Shown in pieces: positions 46,720 to 55,303 of a DNA stretch of 64,000 bases (positions are counted from its first letter, which is position 1; each line of letters opens with the position of its first letter). Where the stretch lies: assembly GCA_003349915.1 (NCBI GenBank), contig QFXE01000021.1, positions 1-64,000 on the forward strand, written 5' to 3'. The stretch is from an endosymbiont of Escarpia spicata (GTDB lineage: Bacteria > Pseudomonadota > Gammaproteobacteria > Chromatiales > Chromatiaceae). The notes under the pieces were generated by a model. The model saw only the letters and a list, made by a program, of their open reading frames with translations, made no database searches and was not told the origin of the DNA. A program made the translations under genes and the position numbers.

Positions 46720-47286
46720 TTACACGGCCGCAACCTGAAAAGCAGGATCCTGCGCCAATGAAAACAGACTTAAAACCGGCCAGACTTCACCATCCAGGTC
46801 AAATCCAAACCGTACATATTTTTCCATACGACCAACAACACCATGATTGGCAATTGCCATCGTTTCGCTGAAATGGCGCATACCCACCATTTCACCCACC
46901 AGGACACCGGTAAAAACGTCATGATGAGCAAAAACCAGTACCCGGCTGCGCCGGCCACGGTCTGTTTTATTTCCGACAAGATAGGATTGCAAGTCGATAA
47001 CGGGAATCAGATTGCCGCGAACATTTGCCACACCCAACATCCAGGATTTCGTTCCAGGGACCGGGGTAATATTGCTGGGGTAGTTAAGGATCTCTTTTAT
47101 CTCATCGAGTGGAGCGACCAGTCTTTGCTCGCCAACGAAGAACATGACGCCTTCCCACTGCGCCTCGGCCTGCTCCTGCTGGGGAAGCCCCCGGGCAAAC
47201 TCTCTGCTACGATGTTCGATAACCTGTAAAAGCTGCACCAGCTCTTCAGGATCATCGAACATTGGGTCAGAAAGCATTTCAGCCAT
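46720..47286 (-). CDS. pilI: PilI, CheW-like adaptor
   Basis: A 188-residue CheW-domain protein. MFFVGEQRLVAPLDEIKEIL, WMLGVANVRGNLIPVIDLQSYL and VGEMVGMRHFSETM mark the domain (about 45-180). It couples PilJ to ChpA. It overlaps the pilH stop by eight bases and precedes pilJ by 60 bases. The N-terminal 40 residues form a helix also seen in Pseudomonas PilI. Confidence 0.92.
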   Translation of the reverse strand: MAEMLSDPMFDDPEELVQLLQVIEHRSREFARGLPQQEQAEAQWEGVMFFVGEQRLVAPLDEIKEILNYPSNITPVPGTKSWMLGVANVRGNLIPVIDLQSYLVGNKTDRGRRSRVLVFAHHDVFTGVLVGEMVGMRHFSETMAIANHGVVGRMEKYVRFGFDLDGEVWPVLSLFSLAQDPAFQVAAV

Positions 47287-47719
47287 TCAGCAACACCTTG
47301 ATCTTGGCCAGCAGGTCTGCAGGCGCCACCGGCTTGACCAGGTATTCACTGGCCCCTTGGCGTTTCCCCCAGCTCCTGTCCGTCTCCTGATCTTTCGTAG
47401 TCACCATGATCACAGGGATTTTCGCGGTCCCCTCGTCGTTCTGCAACTGCCGGGTCGCCTGAAAACCATTCAGTATGGGCATCACCACATCCATCAATAT
47501 CAAATCCGGATGTGTGCGCTTTGCCGTATCGACACCCTCCTGACCATCACGCGCCACCTGAACCTGAAAGCCCTGCTTTTCCAGGATCTTCTTCAGAACA
47601 TGCACCTCCGTCGGGGAATCATCCACGATCAATATCGTAGCCGCGTCTGCCCCAGGTACCACAGTAGCCTGATCAAGCTCTTTTGGAGTCCTGTCTCTGT
47701 TAAAAAATCTTCTTATCAT
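47279..47719 (-). CDS. pilH: PilH, single-domain response regulator
   Basis: A 146-residue protein made of one receiver after an N-terminal tail of about 25 residues (MIRRFFNRDRTPKELDQ). The phosphoacceptor is the Asp in LILMDVVMP, with TTKDQE and LVKPVAPADL completing the site. The tail and NGFQATRQLQNDEGTAKIPVIMVTTK block match PilH. In Pseudomonas PilH acts against PilG, promoting retraction or acting as a phosphate sink. Lies 71 bases after pilG. Confidence 0.92.
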   Translation of the reverse strand: MIRRFFNRDRTPKELDQATVVPGADAATILIVDDSPTEVHVLKKILEKQGFQVQVARDGQEGVDTAKRTHPDLILMDVVMPILNGFQATRQLQNDEGTAKIPVIMVTTKDQETDRSWGKRQGASEYLVKPVAPADLLAKIKVLLNG

Positions 47720-47790
47720 CGATATAAAGCGCCGAAAGCTCTTATGCTCGCTGGCCGCAGTCTATGCGACCCCCATAATTATTACTCTGG

Positions 47791-48195
47791 TCAGGCTGCC
47801 TTAGTGGCATATCGCCTTATCGCACCCAAGAGTTCATCCTTTGTAAAAGGCTTGGTCAGGTACTGCTCAGAACCAACAATACGCCCGCGCGCCCGGTCAA
47901 AAAGGCCATCTTTACTGGAGAGCATGATGACAGGAATGTCTTTATAAACTTCATTATGCTTTATCAGCGCGCAGGTCTGGTAACCATCGAGACGCGGCAT
48001 CATAATATCGACAAAGATAACGTCGGGATGATGGTCGGCAATCATCGCCAGCGCCTCAAAGCCATCAATAGCGGTCATAACTTCACAACCGGCTTTTTTC
48101 AGAAGACTTTCAGCAGTACGTCGGATGGTCTTACTGTCATCAATGACCATCACCTTGACCCCTGAAATATCCGTCTCCGTATCTTCAGCACTCAA
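47791..48195 (-). CDS. pilG: PilG, single-domain response regulator
   Basis: A 134-residue receiver protein almost identical in pattern to Pseudomonas PilG: VKVMVIDDSKTIRRTAESLL, VIFVDIMMPRLDGYQTCALI with the phosphoacceptor Asp, and VIMLSSKDGLFDRARGRIVG, EQYLTKPFTKDELLGAI. I placed the start at the TTG at 48195 because AGAGGA lies eight bases before it and the length then equals PilG; a GTG at 48231 gives 146 residues but has no such site. It drives pilus extension and the adenylate cyclase pathway. A periplasmic rhodanese gene lies just upstream on the same strand. Confidence 0.93.
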   Translation of the reverse strand: MSAEDTETDISGVKVMVIDDSKTIRRTAESLLKKAGCEVMTAIDGFEALAMIADHHPDVIFVDIMMPRLDGYQTCALIKHNEVYKDIPVIMLSSKDGLFDRARGRIVGSEQYLTKPFTKDELLGAIRRYATKAA

Positions 48196-48243
48196 CTTGA
48201 CATCCTCTCGATAATGGGGCGGGCGCAGCACATATTAGGCCAG

Positions 48244-48975
48244 CTATTTGTTAGGAATCACAGTTGTCAGGCCCCACAACTGCCACAACGGCATACCTCC
48301 CCGGTAGTAAAAAAGCCTTTCCGGTGGATATCCCACCTTCAATAGCCCCTTTATCGCCCTGGGAGACTGACCACAAGATGGGCCATTACACCACAACACC
48401 AAGTCCTTGGCTTTGGAAAAATTCCATTTACCGCTCTTCAACTCCCCATCCATGAACCCCATCTCTTCCATTTTACGGGTAAAAAAACCTACGCTGGAAC
48501 GCCGTGTGACACCAAACGACTCCAGCGCCTTCACCATTTCAGGGGCATCCACCTCTTTGGAAAGGGTGGTAAAAGGGATATTGACCGAGCCGGGTATAGT
48601 TCCACGCTGATGCCACTGGGGAGTTCTGGCATCGATCAGCAGCCCCACTCCATCCCGCAATTTGGTCTCCATAAACTCGAAGATCTCGACTTCACCAATG
48701 GTCGACACCCGGGGATCTGCCTGCTCCGGCCTGATACAAAACGGCGGACATTTACGCACCGTCTTGGCAAAATAACCCTTGAGTTCGTAGTCGGGATCCT
48801 GAACCCGCTGAACCTTTATGGAACGTCCCTCATGCATGACATGAAGATAGGGCTTATCGGCAGTCAAGCCAACCACACCGCTGCTTTCACCTACCTCCAA
48901 CTCATCTGCCGAAGCAACTCCCGCCATAATCAGCAGGAGAAAGATGACGAAAGTATGTTTAACGAATAATTTCAT
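48244..48975 (-). CDS. periplasmic rhodanese-domain protein
   Basis: A 243-residue protein with a signal peptide (about 1-23). A beta-rich N-terminal part (about 25-90, with KCPPFC at 75-80) precedes a rhodanese domain (about 93-238): LLIDARTPQWHQRGTIPGSVNIPF, then the active-site region CNGPSCGQSPRA with Cys196 and Cys201, and the closing YYRGGMPLWQLWGL. Rhodaneses move sulfane sulfur; two loop cysteines mark a subgroup. GGGGAC precedes the ATG. It ends 12 bases before the longest possible pilG frame and 48 before the chosen start, so it is probably cotranscribed with the Chp genes. That link is unusual. Confidence 0.85.
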   Translation of the reverse strand: MKLFVKHTFVIFLLLIMAGVASADELEVGESSGVVGLTADKPYLHVMHEGRSIKVQRVQDPDYELKGYFAKTVRKCPPFCIRPEQADPRVSTIGEVEIFEFMETKLRDGVGLLIDARTPQWHQRGTIPGSVNIPFTTLSKEVDAPEMVKALESFGVTRRSSVGFFTRKMEEMGFMDGELKSGKWNFSKAKDLVLWCNGPSCGQSPRAIKGLLKVGYPPERLFYYRGGMPLWQLWGLTTVIPNK

Positions 48976-49052
48976 GCCTGTCCCCGTAATTCTATTCTTA
49001 TTTTGAGAAATTCAAAGCCGCTGCCCTCGATACTCGAAAGCGCCCTGCATGT

Positions 49053-49439
49053 TTAGCGATGCAGGAATCTGTCCATGATCTTTTTACGAATGTCTCCGAT
49101 GGAGGCTCCACTCTTGTAGTCAAGATAGATCTCCTCCTGACTTCGGCCAGGCAACTTTCTGTAAAAAGTAAAACTGCCCAAGTAGCGGCTCTTCAGGTTA
49201 GCCTCAAATTCCTCCTGGGTTGGCCCACCTTCAACCAATGGCGCCTGCTCACTCTGCCCACCAACGTCGCCCCTCTGCTCCACCTTGTTGGCTTCTTCAG
49301 CAATGGCGGAGAGGAAGGCATCATCCTCATCCTCCGCTGTGGCCAAGCCGCTCACAAATATGGGAATAAGAAAGAACAACCACAAAATACCCGGTCGCAG
49401 CATCGCCAAACCGCTCTGACGGCTGAATCCTACCGGCAT
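49053..49439 (-). CDS. small secreted protein of unknown family
   Basis: A 128-residue protein from the ATG at 49439, which has GAGG seven bases upstream; a TTG at 49451 is an alternative. A signal peptide (core LRPGILWLFFLIPIFVSGLATA) leads to an acidic stretch (EDEDDAFLSAIAEEANKVEQ). A C-terminal domain TQEEFEANLKSRYLGSFTFYRKLPGRSQEEIYLDYKSG ends in a basic helix IGDIRKKIMDRFLHR. I do not recognise it by name. It is upstream of the rhodanese on the same strand (77-base gap) and may be the first gene of the Chp transcript. Confidence 0.65.
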   Translation of the reverse strand: MPVGFSRQSGLAMLRPGILWLFFLIPIFVSGLATAEDEDDAFLSAIAEEANKVEQRGDVGGQSEQAPLVEGGPTQEEFEANLKSRYLGSFTFYRKLPGRSQEEIYLDYKSGASIGDIRKKIMDRFLHR

Positions 49440-49726
49440 AGCGCACCTCAAATAATTAATGATTTAACAATTGTGGCTCGCTGCCCTTCTCACACTGCCA
49501 GGAGGAACAACGAATCTCTTTATTATACGGCTGACCCCCTTCAACCTTCGCCAACCATCCTGGATTCACTCAAAATAGCAAGATGTTCACCCCGCATCAA
49601 GGTTAGCCTTCCTCGCATCAGGTTTGAAGGATCTTTGTCGATAACCGTGACGACCTCGCTGTTTTATTGCATGAAAAAAGCAAAGTCGCTTAAAACCATC
49701 CCAAATCCAAAGTAAACTGTAACACC

Positions 49727-50677
49727 ATGAAGATCAGAATCGGCGTAGTCATGGACCCTATCGGGTCCATCAATATCAAAAAAGACAGTACTTTTGCCAT
49801 GCTGCTCGCAGCTCAGGCCCGGGACTGGGAACTCCACTACCTGGAGCAGTCCAGCCTTTTTCTGTCAGGGGGACGCTGTCTCGCGGAGACCCGCACGATT
49901 CGGGTCAGCGACGACCCATCGGGTTGGTACGAAGTTATAGAGAAACAGACACTGCCTCTGGATCAGCTCGATGTTGTGCTGATGCGCAAGGACCCACCCT
50001 TCGACATGGAGTACATCTACACCACCTACCTGCTGGAACAGGCGGAGCGTCAAGGCTGCCTGGTGGTCAACCGACCTGCCAGCCTGCGTGACGCCAACGA
50101 AAAACTCTTTACCAGCCTGTTTCCCCAATGTTGCCCGGCCACGCTGGTGAGTCGCAGAAGCGATGATTTCCGTGCTTTCCACAAGGAGCACCGGGACATC
50201 ATCCTCAAACCCCTCGGCGGCATGGGTGGCGCCTCAGTTTTTCGCGTCAAGGAGGATGACCCCAATATCAGCGTCATCATCGAAACCCTGACCAGCCACG
50301 GCACTGAATACACTATGGCACAGAGATTCATCCCCGAGATCAGCGCCGGCGACAAGCGTATCCTGATGGTGGACGGCCAACCCATAGCCTACGCCTTGGC
50401 ACGCATCCCGGCCAAAGGTGAGACCCGGGGGAATCTGGCGGCCGGTGGCCGTGGAGAGGGAGTACCACTGTCGGAGCGGGATCACTGGATTGCCGGTGAA
50501 GTCGGGCCGGAGCTACAACGGCGCGGCATTCTCTTCGCCGGACTCGACGTGATCGGCGATTTTCTCACCGAAATCAATGTCACCAGCCCCACCTGCATTC
50601 GGGAACTGGACAGACAATACAATCTGGACATCGCAGGCGATCTGATGAATGCCATTGAGAGGAAGCTGCAGCAATGA
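49727..50677 (+). CDS. gshB: glutathione synthetase
   Basis: A 316-residue ATP-grasp enzyme matching E. coli GshB in length. Features are GVVMDPIGSINIKKDSTFAML at the start, VLMRKDPPFDMEYIYTTYLLE, DIILKPLGGMGGASVFRV (phosphate loop) and a late LDVIGDFLTEINVTSPTC with metal ligands. It joins gamma-glutamylcysteine to glycine. It is divergent from the Chp operon, as in Pseudomonas, and overlaps apbE by four bases. Confidence 0.97.
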   Translation: MKIRIGVVMDPIGSINIKKDSTFAMLLAAQARDWELHYLEQSSLFLSGGRCLAETRTIRVSDDPSGWYEVIEKQTLPLDQLDVVLMRKDPPFDMEYIYTTYLLEQAERQGCLVVNRPASLRDANEKLFTSLFPQCCPATLVSRRSDDFRAFHKEHRDIILKPLGGMGGASVFRVKEDDPNISVIIETLTSHGTEYTMAQRFIPEISAGDKRILMVDGQPIAYALARIPAKGETRGNLAAGGRGEGVPLSERDHWIAGEVGPELQRRGILFAGLDVIGDFLTEINVTSPTCIRELDRQYNLDIAGDLMNAIERKLQQ

Positions 50678-51738
50678 GTCGCGTCTGGAACGGGCTGTTC
50701 CGACAGCTTCCGCTTACGCTTATCATCCTGTCCACACTCGTGGCTGCGGGCTGTCACGACGAGCACCAACCCATCCACCACAGCCGCTTCCTCGCCTTTG
50801 GCACCCTGGTCGATCTCGACATCGTCGGCGCAGATCGAAAAACAGCAGAACAGGCCAGCGCAGCCATCCAGGCCGATTTCAACGATATGCATCAAGCTTG
50901 GCATGCCTGGGATCCCGGCCCACTAAAACGAGTTAACCTTTTGATCCAGAAGGGGGAACAGTTTGCCGTCCCGCCGTCTGTGCAACCACTGATCGAACAG
51001 TCCAGTCTGCTCTCCGCCCAGAGCAACCATCTTTTCAACCCCGCCATTGGTCATCTGATCGATCTCTGGGGTTTTCAGAAGAGTCCCGAACAGTGGGAAC
51101 CGCCACAGCAGGAGGCAATCGACAAACTGCTCTCAGCCAATCCGCGCATGTCGGATCTGCAACTGGACGACATTCTGCTGCAATCATCAAATCCGTCAGT
51201 CAAACTCGATTTCGGCGCCTTCGGCAAGGGGTATGGCATCGACCTGGCCATCGAACATCTGCGCGAACTGGGTATCCACAGCGCCATCCTCAATTCCGGG
51301 GGCGATCTGCGGGCTATCGGCAACCGTGACGGACGCCCCTGGCGCATCGCCATTCGCCGGCCCAGCGGCCACGGTGTCTTTGCCATGATTGAGGTGGATG
51401 GGGACGAAAGCGTTTTCACCTCCGGCGATTACGAGCGAAACTTCACGTATGAGGGCCGTCTGTATCACCACATCGTCGACCCCCGCACCGGTTATCCTGC
51501 CACGAAATCTCATTCTGTAACCGTCATCCACCAAAATGCCGCCACCGCCGACGCTGCCGCCACCGCACTCTTTATCGCCGGACCGGATGAGTGGCATGAG
51601 GTCGCACAGGCCATGGGGATAAAATTTGTCCTTCTGGTCGGCAGCGACGACCGCATTCATATGAACCCGGCAATGCAGAAACGGGTCATACTGGTGGACA
51701 AAAATCATCAGGAAATCGTCGTGAGCAAGCCGCTCTGA
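50674..51738 (+). CDS. apbE: ApbE, FAD:protein FMN transferase (lipoprotein)
   Basis: A 354-residue protein with a lipobox LVAAGC, lipidated at Cys27. The ApbE domain has FGTLVDLDI, LDFGAFGKGYGIDLAIEHL (FAD binding), NSGGDLRAIG and HHIVDPRTGYPA, with the metal-binding region TADAAATALFIAG. It moves FMN from FAD to a Thr of target proteins in the periplasm. Natural targets in this window are RnfG and RnfD. It overlaps the gshB stop (ATGA) and lies between gshB and the TonB-like gene, a position I do not recall from Pseudomonas. Confidence 0.95.
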   Translation: MSRVWNGLFRQLPLTLIILSTLVAAGCHDEHQPIHHSRFLAFGTLVDLDIVGADRKTAEQASAAIQADFNDMHQAWHAWDPGPLKRVNLLIQKGEQFAVPPSVQPLIEQSSLLSAQSNHLFNPAIGHLIDLWGFQKSPEQWEPPQQEAIDKLLSANPRMSDLQLDDILLQSSNPSVKLDFGAFGKGYGIDLAIEHLRELGIHSAILNSGGDLRAIGNRDGRPWRIAIRRPSGHGVFAMIEVDGDESVFTSGDYERNFTYEGRLYHHIVDPRTGYPATKSHSVTVIHQNAATADAAATALFIAGPDEWHEVAQAMGIKFVLLVGSDDRIHMNPAMQKRVILVDKNHQEIVVSKPL

Positions 51739-51766
51739 ACGAGGGAGCCCGGAAACCAAATAACCT

Positions 51767-52648
51767 ATGGGTATGACCGCATCACTCCCACAGACTGACC
51801 GCCTGGGGATCACCCTGTTTTTAGCGGCCTGTCTGCATGCCCTGCTCATCCTTGGCGTCACCTTCAAATTCGAAGATAGAAAACCACCGGATCACCGCCA
51901 GCAGAGCCTTGAAATCATGGTGGTCAGACAACCGAAGGCGCCACCCGAGAAAGAGGAGAAGGCCGACTTTCTTGCCCAAGTAACGCAATCTGGTGGCGGC
52001 AGCGAAAAAACGCCCCAAAAGCCAGCTACCGAGGCACTAGTGCAGCCGACGCCGGAACCTGCACCTAAGCAGACCCGATCCGCGCCCAAGACAAGTCTGC
52101 CCCAACCCTCCCCAAAACAGGAAAAAAAACTCATTACCCAGGCGAAATCAACTATCAAACTCAAAGCCGAGCAGGCTCAGCCTGAACCCAAAAAACGCCT
52201 GACCGCTGCGCAATTACTGACCAGCAAAAACCTTGAGATAGCCCGCCTTACCGCTGACCTGGAGGAGAAATCCCAGGCTTACGCCAAACGGACCCGGCGC
52301 AAGGCTGTCAGCGCCAGCACAGAGGAGTATAAATATTCGGCCTACCTGGAATCCTGGCGGCGCAAGGTGGAGCGCATCGGCAATCTGAATTATCCGGATG
52401 AGGCCAAACGCCAGCGGCTCTACGGCAATCTGGTGTTACATGTTGCGGTCAAGACAGACGGCACCATAGAGCGGGTCCGCATACTGCACTCATCCGGACA
52501 CAAACTGCTTGATGACGCAGCAATCCGTATCGTCAGACTGGCGGCACCCTACTCACCTTTCCCAAACAACATCAGAAAAGAGACTGATGTGCTCGACATC
52601 ACCCGCACCTGGCAATTCCTGCGCAGCAACAGATTGGGTTCGGAATAA
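51767..52648 (+). CDS. TonB-family energy transducer, TonB3-like
   Basis: A 293-residue protein. One N-terminal helix (about 13-34) contains a His, as in TonB. A Pro/Lys/Gln-rich periplasmic linker (about 45-145) and a helical stretch precede the C-terminal TonB domain (about 200-285): YPDEAKRQRLYGNLVLHVAVKTDGTIERVRILHSSGHKLLDDAAIRIVRLAAPYSPFP. Position between gshB (with apbE) and yqgE equals Pseudomonas tonB3, which is needed for twitching motility. So it may serve the pilus system rather than siderophore uptake; that part is inference from synteny. Confidence 0.85.
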   Translation: MGMTASLPQTDRLGITLFLAACLHALLILGVTFKFEDRKPPDHRQQSLEIMVVRQPKAPPEKEEKADFLAQVTQSGGGSEKTPQKPATEALVQPTPEPAPKQTRSAPKTSLPQPSPKQEKKLITQAKSTIKLKAEQAQPEPKKRLTAAQLLTSKNLEIARLTADLEEKSQAYAKRTRRKAVSASTEEYKYSAYLESWRRKVERIGNLNYPDEAKRQRLYGNLVLHVAVKTDGTIERVRILHSSGHKLLDDAAIRIVRLAAPYSPFPNNIRKETDVLDITRTWQFLRSNRLGSE

Positions 52649-52709
52649 TCCCTGCAGCGAAAAAAACCTCTTCTATTTTGTTGCAGACAGGACGCCACGA
52701 TCAGATACT

Positions 52710-53279
52710 ATGGGGATGGATCCTAAAACCAGTCTGACAAATCACTTCCTCATTGCGATGCCGGCGCTGACCGATCCCAATTTCTTTCATGCCGTCACCT
52801 ATATCTGCGAGCATAATGAGGAAGGGGCGATGGGTATCATGGTCAATCGCCCCATCGAACTGCAACTCACCGACGTCTTTGAACAGTTGGATATCAAGGT
52901 CACCGACGAAAACCTCTCCGAACAACACGTCTATATCGGCGGGCCGGTTCAGACCGACCGTGGCTTCGTCCTGCACACCGCCACCACAACCTGGGACTCC
53001 ACCCTCAAGGTGGCACCGGAGATCAGCGTGACGACATCACGGGATATTCTGGAGGCCATCGCTACCGGCAAAGGCCCCGACCAGGCGTTGGTCGCACTGG
53101 GTTATGCCGGTTGGGGGCCGGGGCAACTTGAAGGCGAAATTGCCGAAAACGCCTGGCTGAGCGGCCCGGCAGACAACAATATCATTTTCCAACTGGAGAA
53201 CGCTGCTCGCTGGCAGGCAGCAGCGGATCTACTCGGTGTGGACATCAATCTGATGAGCGGTGATGCCGGCCATGCCTGA
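52710..53279 (+). CDS. YqgE/AlgH family protein
   Basis: A 189-residue protein. The true start is the ATG at 52710 (or 52716); the frame is open upstream but overlaps tonB. LTNHFLIAMPALTDPNFFHAVTYICEHNEEGAMGIMVNRP is the family block, and VYIGGPVQTDRGFVLH and ALGYAGWGPGQLEGEIAENAWL complete it. Function is unknown; AlgH was once linked to alginate regulation. It precedes ruvX by three bases, a very conserved pair. Confidence 0.93.
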   Translation: MGMDPKTSLTNHFLIAMPALTDPNFFHAVTYICEHNEEGAMGIMVNRPIELQLTDVFEQLDIKVTDENLSEQHVYIGGPVQTDRGFVLHTATTTWDSTLKVAPEISVTTSRDILEAIATGKGPDQALVALGYAGWGPGQLEGEIAENAWLSGPADNNIIFQLENAARWQAAADLLGVDINLMSGDAGHA

Positions 53280-53282
53280 AAA

Positions 53283-53687
53283 ATGATCAACCGGGTACTT
53301 GGCTTTGACTATGGCACGCGTAAAATCGGTGTTGCTGTAGGGCAGACCATCACTGCCACCGCCACCGCGCTGGAGACCCTTCTGCCGGTAAAGAACAAGC
53401 CCGACTGGCAACGCATCTCCCAGTTGGTCGACGAGTGGAAGCCGGACGCCCTGATCGTGGGTCTGCCGCTGGATGTGGACGACACCGAGACCGATGCCAC
53501 CGCCCCGGCCAAACGCTTCTCACGGCAGTTGGAGGGACGTTACCGATTGCCGGTACTGATGACGGACGAACGTTTCACCTCCTTCGAAGCCAGAGACCGG
53601 CTCGGCCACAAGGCAAAACGTATCGAGGAGTATGATGCCATGGCGGCAAAACTGATCATTGAGACGTGGTTGAGTGAAAATTCCTAG
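53283..53687 (+). CDS. ruvX: RuvX/YqgF, RNase H-fold nuclease
   Basis: A 134-residue protein with the RNase H-like core: VLGFDYGTRKIGVAVG (Asp9), ALIVGLPLDVDDTETD, LMTDERFTSFEARDRLG and a final YDAMAAKLIIETWL. It is linked to pre-16S rRNA 5-prime end maturation and possibly Holliday junction resolution. Starts three bases after yqgE. Length and motifs are normal. Confidence 0.95.
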   Translation: MINRVLGFDYGTRKIGVAVGQTITATATALETLLPVKNKPDWQRISQLVDEWKPDALIVGLPLDVDDTETDATAPAKRFSRQLEGRYRLPVLMTDERFTSFEARDRLGHKAKRIEEYDAMAAKLIIETWLSENS

Positions 53688-53759
53688 GCGGCCAGAATAC
53701 CAGTCAGGTGGTAAGCTACAATAGAACGATTTTCCAACAGATTTAGAGATAAGGTAAAA

Positions 53760-54320
53760 ATGCAGTCAAATAGCTTTATGAACGCTGATGCGGTCGAATC
53801 GCTGGTCGATGAAATGGCGGGGAAACTCTGGTCCCTGATGAATGAACGGGGAATCCAGGCACCTCTCCTGGTGGGGATTCGCACAGGTGGCGTCTGGCTG
53901 GCCGAGATGCTGCACCAGGAACTGGGCCTGGAAGAACCCCTCGGCACCCTGGATATCTCCTTCTACCGCGATGACTTCACCCGCATCGGCATGAACCCGG
54001 AAGTCCACCCCTCCGACCTGCCGATACCCGTGGATGACCGCCATATCGTCCTCATCGACGATGTACTGCATACCGGCCGCACCATGCGCGCGGCTCTCAA
54101 CGAGATCTTCGACTACGGCCGGCCCGCCTCCGTGATCCTTGCCTGCCTGGTGGAACGCAGGGGCCGGGAACTGCCGATTCAACCCGATGTCGTTGCCCTG
54201 CACAAGGAGATGAAGCCGGGAGAACACATCACCCTCACCGGCCCGGAACCACTCGGCCTGGTAATCGGCACCGATTCCAACCGGGAATCACGCAATGGAG
54301 AGAGTGGAGCCGAGACATGA
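53760..54320 (+). CDS. pyrR: PyrR, pyrimidine regulator / uracil phosphoribosyltransferase
   Basis: A 186-residue protein with the PRPP-binding motif [22 protein letters not shown], and [13 protein letters not shown] and [15 protein letters not shown] blocks typical of PyrR. The C-terminal tail ([15 protein letters not shown]) is extra. In Bacillus it binds pyr mRNA; in Pseudomonas PyrR is required for pyrimidine control of the pathway. AAGG lies seven bases before the ATG. No obvious attenuator hairpin with a T run was found in the 72 bases upstream. Overlaps pyrB (ATGA). Confidence 0.94.
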   Translation: MQSNSFMNADAVESLVDEMAGKLWSLMNERGIQAPLLVGIRTGGVWLAEMLHQELGLEEPLGTLDISFYRDDFTRIGMNPEVHPSDLPIPVDDRHIVLIDDVLHTGRTMRAALNEIFDYGRPASVILACLVERRGRELPIQPDVVALHKEMKPGEHITLTGPEPLGLVIGTDSNRESRNGESGAET

Positions 54321-55303
54321 GCAGGGGACCCAGTCTGCAGCTGAACGGCACAGGTAGGCTGCGACACTTTCTCACCATCGATGGACTGAACCGGGAGCTG
54401 CTGACCGAGATTCTGGATACCGCTGAGGGTTTTGCGGGCGTCTCTGAACGCACAGTGAAGAAGGTCCCGCTCTGCCGCGGAAAGATCGTCGCCAACCTTT
54501 TTTTTGAGAACAGCACCCGCACCCGGACCACCTTTGAGCTCGCGGGTAAACGTCTCTCCGCCGACGTACTGAATCTGAACATCACCGCCTCCTCCACTTC
54601 CAAGGGGGAGACCCTGCTTGATACCCTGCGCAACCTGGAAGCGATGCATGTCGACATGTTCGTGGTGCGCCATGCAGTCAGTGGCGCAGCCCATTTCATC
54701 GCCAGGCACGCGGCCCCCGGCGTCGGCGTGATCAATGCCGGTGACGGACGTCATGCCCATCCAACCCAAGCGATTTTGGATATGTTCACCATCCGCCGCC
54801 ACAAGGGAGAGTTCACCGGTTTGCGGGTCGCCATTGTCGGCGACATACTCCATTCCCGGGTCGCACGTTCCCAGATTCTCGCCCTCAACACCCTGGGCGT
54901 CTCAGAAGTCAGGGTCATCGCCCCGCGCACCCTACTGCCCGTAGAGGCCCGCAGTCTCGGCGTCCACATCTATCACGACATGGACGAAGGCATCCGAGAT
55001 GTGGACGTGGTGATCATGCTGCGGCTGCAGAAAGAGCGCATGCAGGGGGCGATGCTGCCCAGTGAACACGAATATTACCGCCTCTTCGGCCTGACGGAAG
55101 CACGCCTGGCCGCAGCGGATTCAGAGGCCATCGTAATGCACCCCGGTCCCATCAACCGGGGCGTGGAGATGGCTTCGGAAGTGGCTGATGGTTCCCGCTC
55201 AGTGATCCTGCAACAGGTCAGTTACGGCATAGCAGTACGCATGGCGGTGATATCGATCATCATCGGCACGCAAAACCAACAGGGCCAGGATAACAAGGGA
55301 TGA
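54317..55303 (+). CDS. pyrB: aspartate carbamoyltransferase catalytic subunit
   Basis: A 328-residue protein. [19 protein letters not shown] (Ser66-Arg70) is the carbamoyl phosphate loop, with [24 protein letters not shown] and [10 protein letters not shown] completing the active site. It makes N-carbamoyl-aspartate, the first step of pyrimidine synthesis. It overlaps pyrR and the inactive pyrC by four bases each, as in class A ATCases where PyrB pairs with a dihydroorotase-like protein. No pyrI is present. Confidence 0.97.
   Translation: MSRGPSLQLNGTGRLRHFLTIDGLNRELLTEILDTAEGFAGVSERTVKKVPLCRGKIVANLFFENSTRTRTTFELAGKRLSADVLNLNITASSTSKGETLLDTLRNLEAMHVDMFVVRHAVSGAAHFIARHAAPGVGVINAGDGRHAHPTQAILDMFTIRRHKGEFTGLRVAIVGDILHSRVARSQILALNTLGVSEVRVIAPRTLLPVEARSLGVHIYHDMDEGIRDVDVVIMLRLQKERMQGAMLPSEHEYYRLFGLTEARLAAADSEAIVMHPGPINRGVEMASEVADGSRSVILQQVSYGIAVRMAVISIIIGTQNQQGQDNKG

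Noticed and set aside
52509-52709. Longer N-terminus for the YqgE protein
   Set aside because: It would overlap the tonB-like gene by 140 bases and lacks the family start block; the ATG at 52710 fits known YqgE length.
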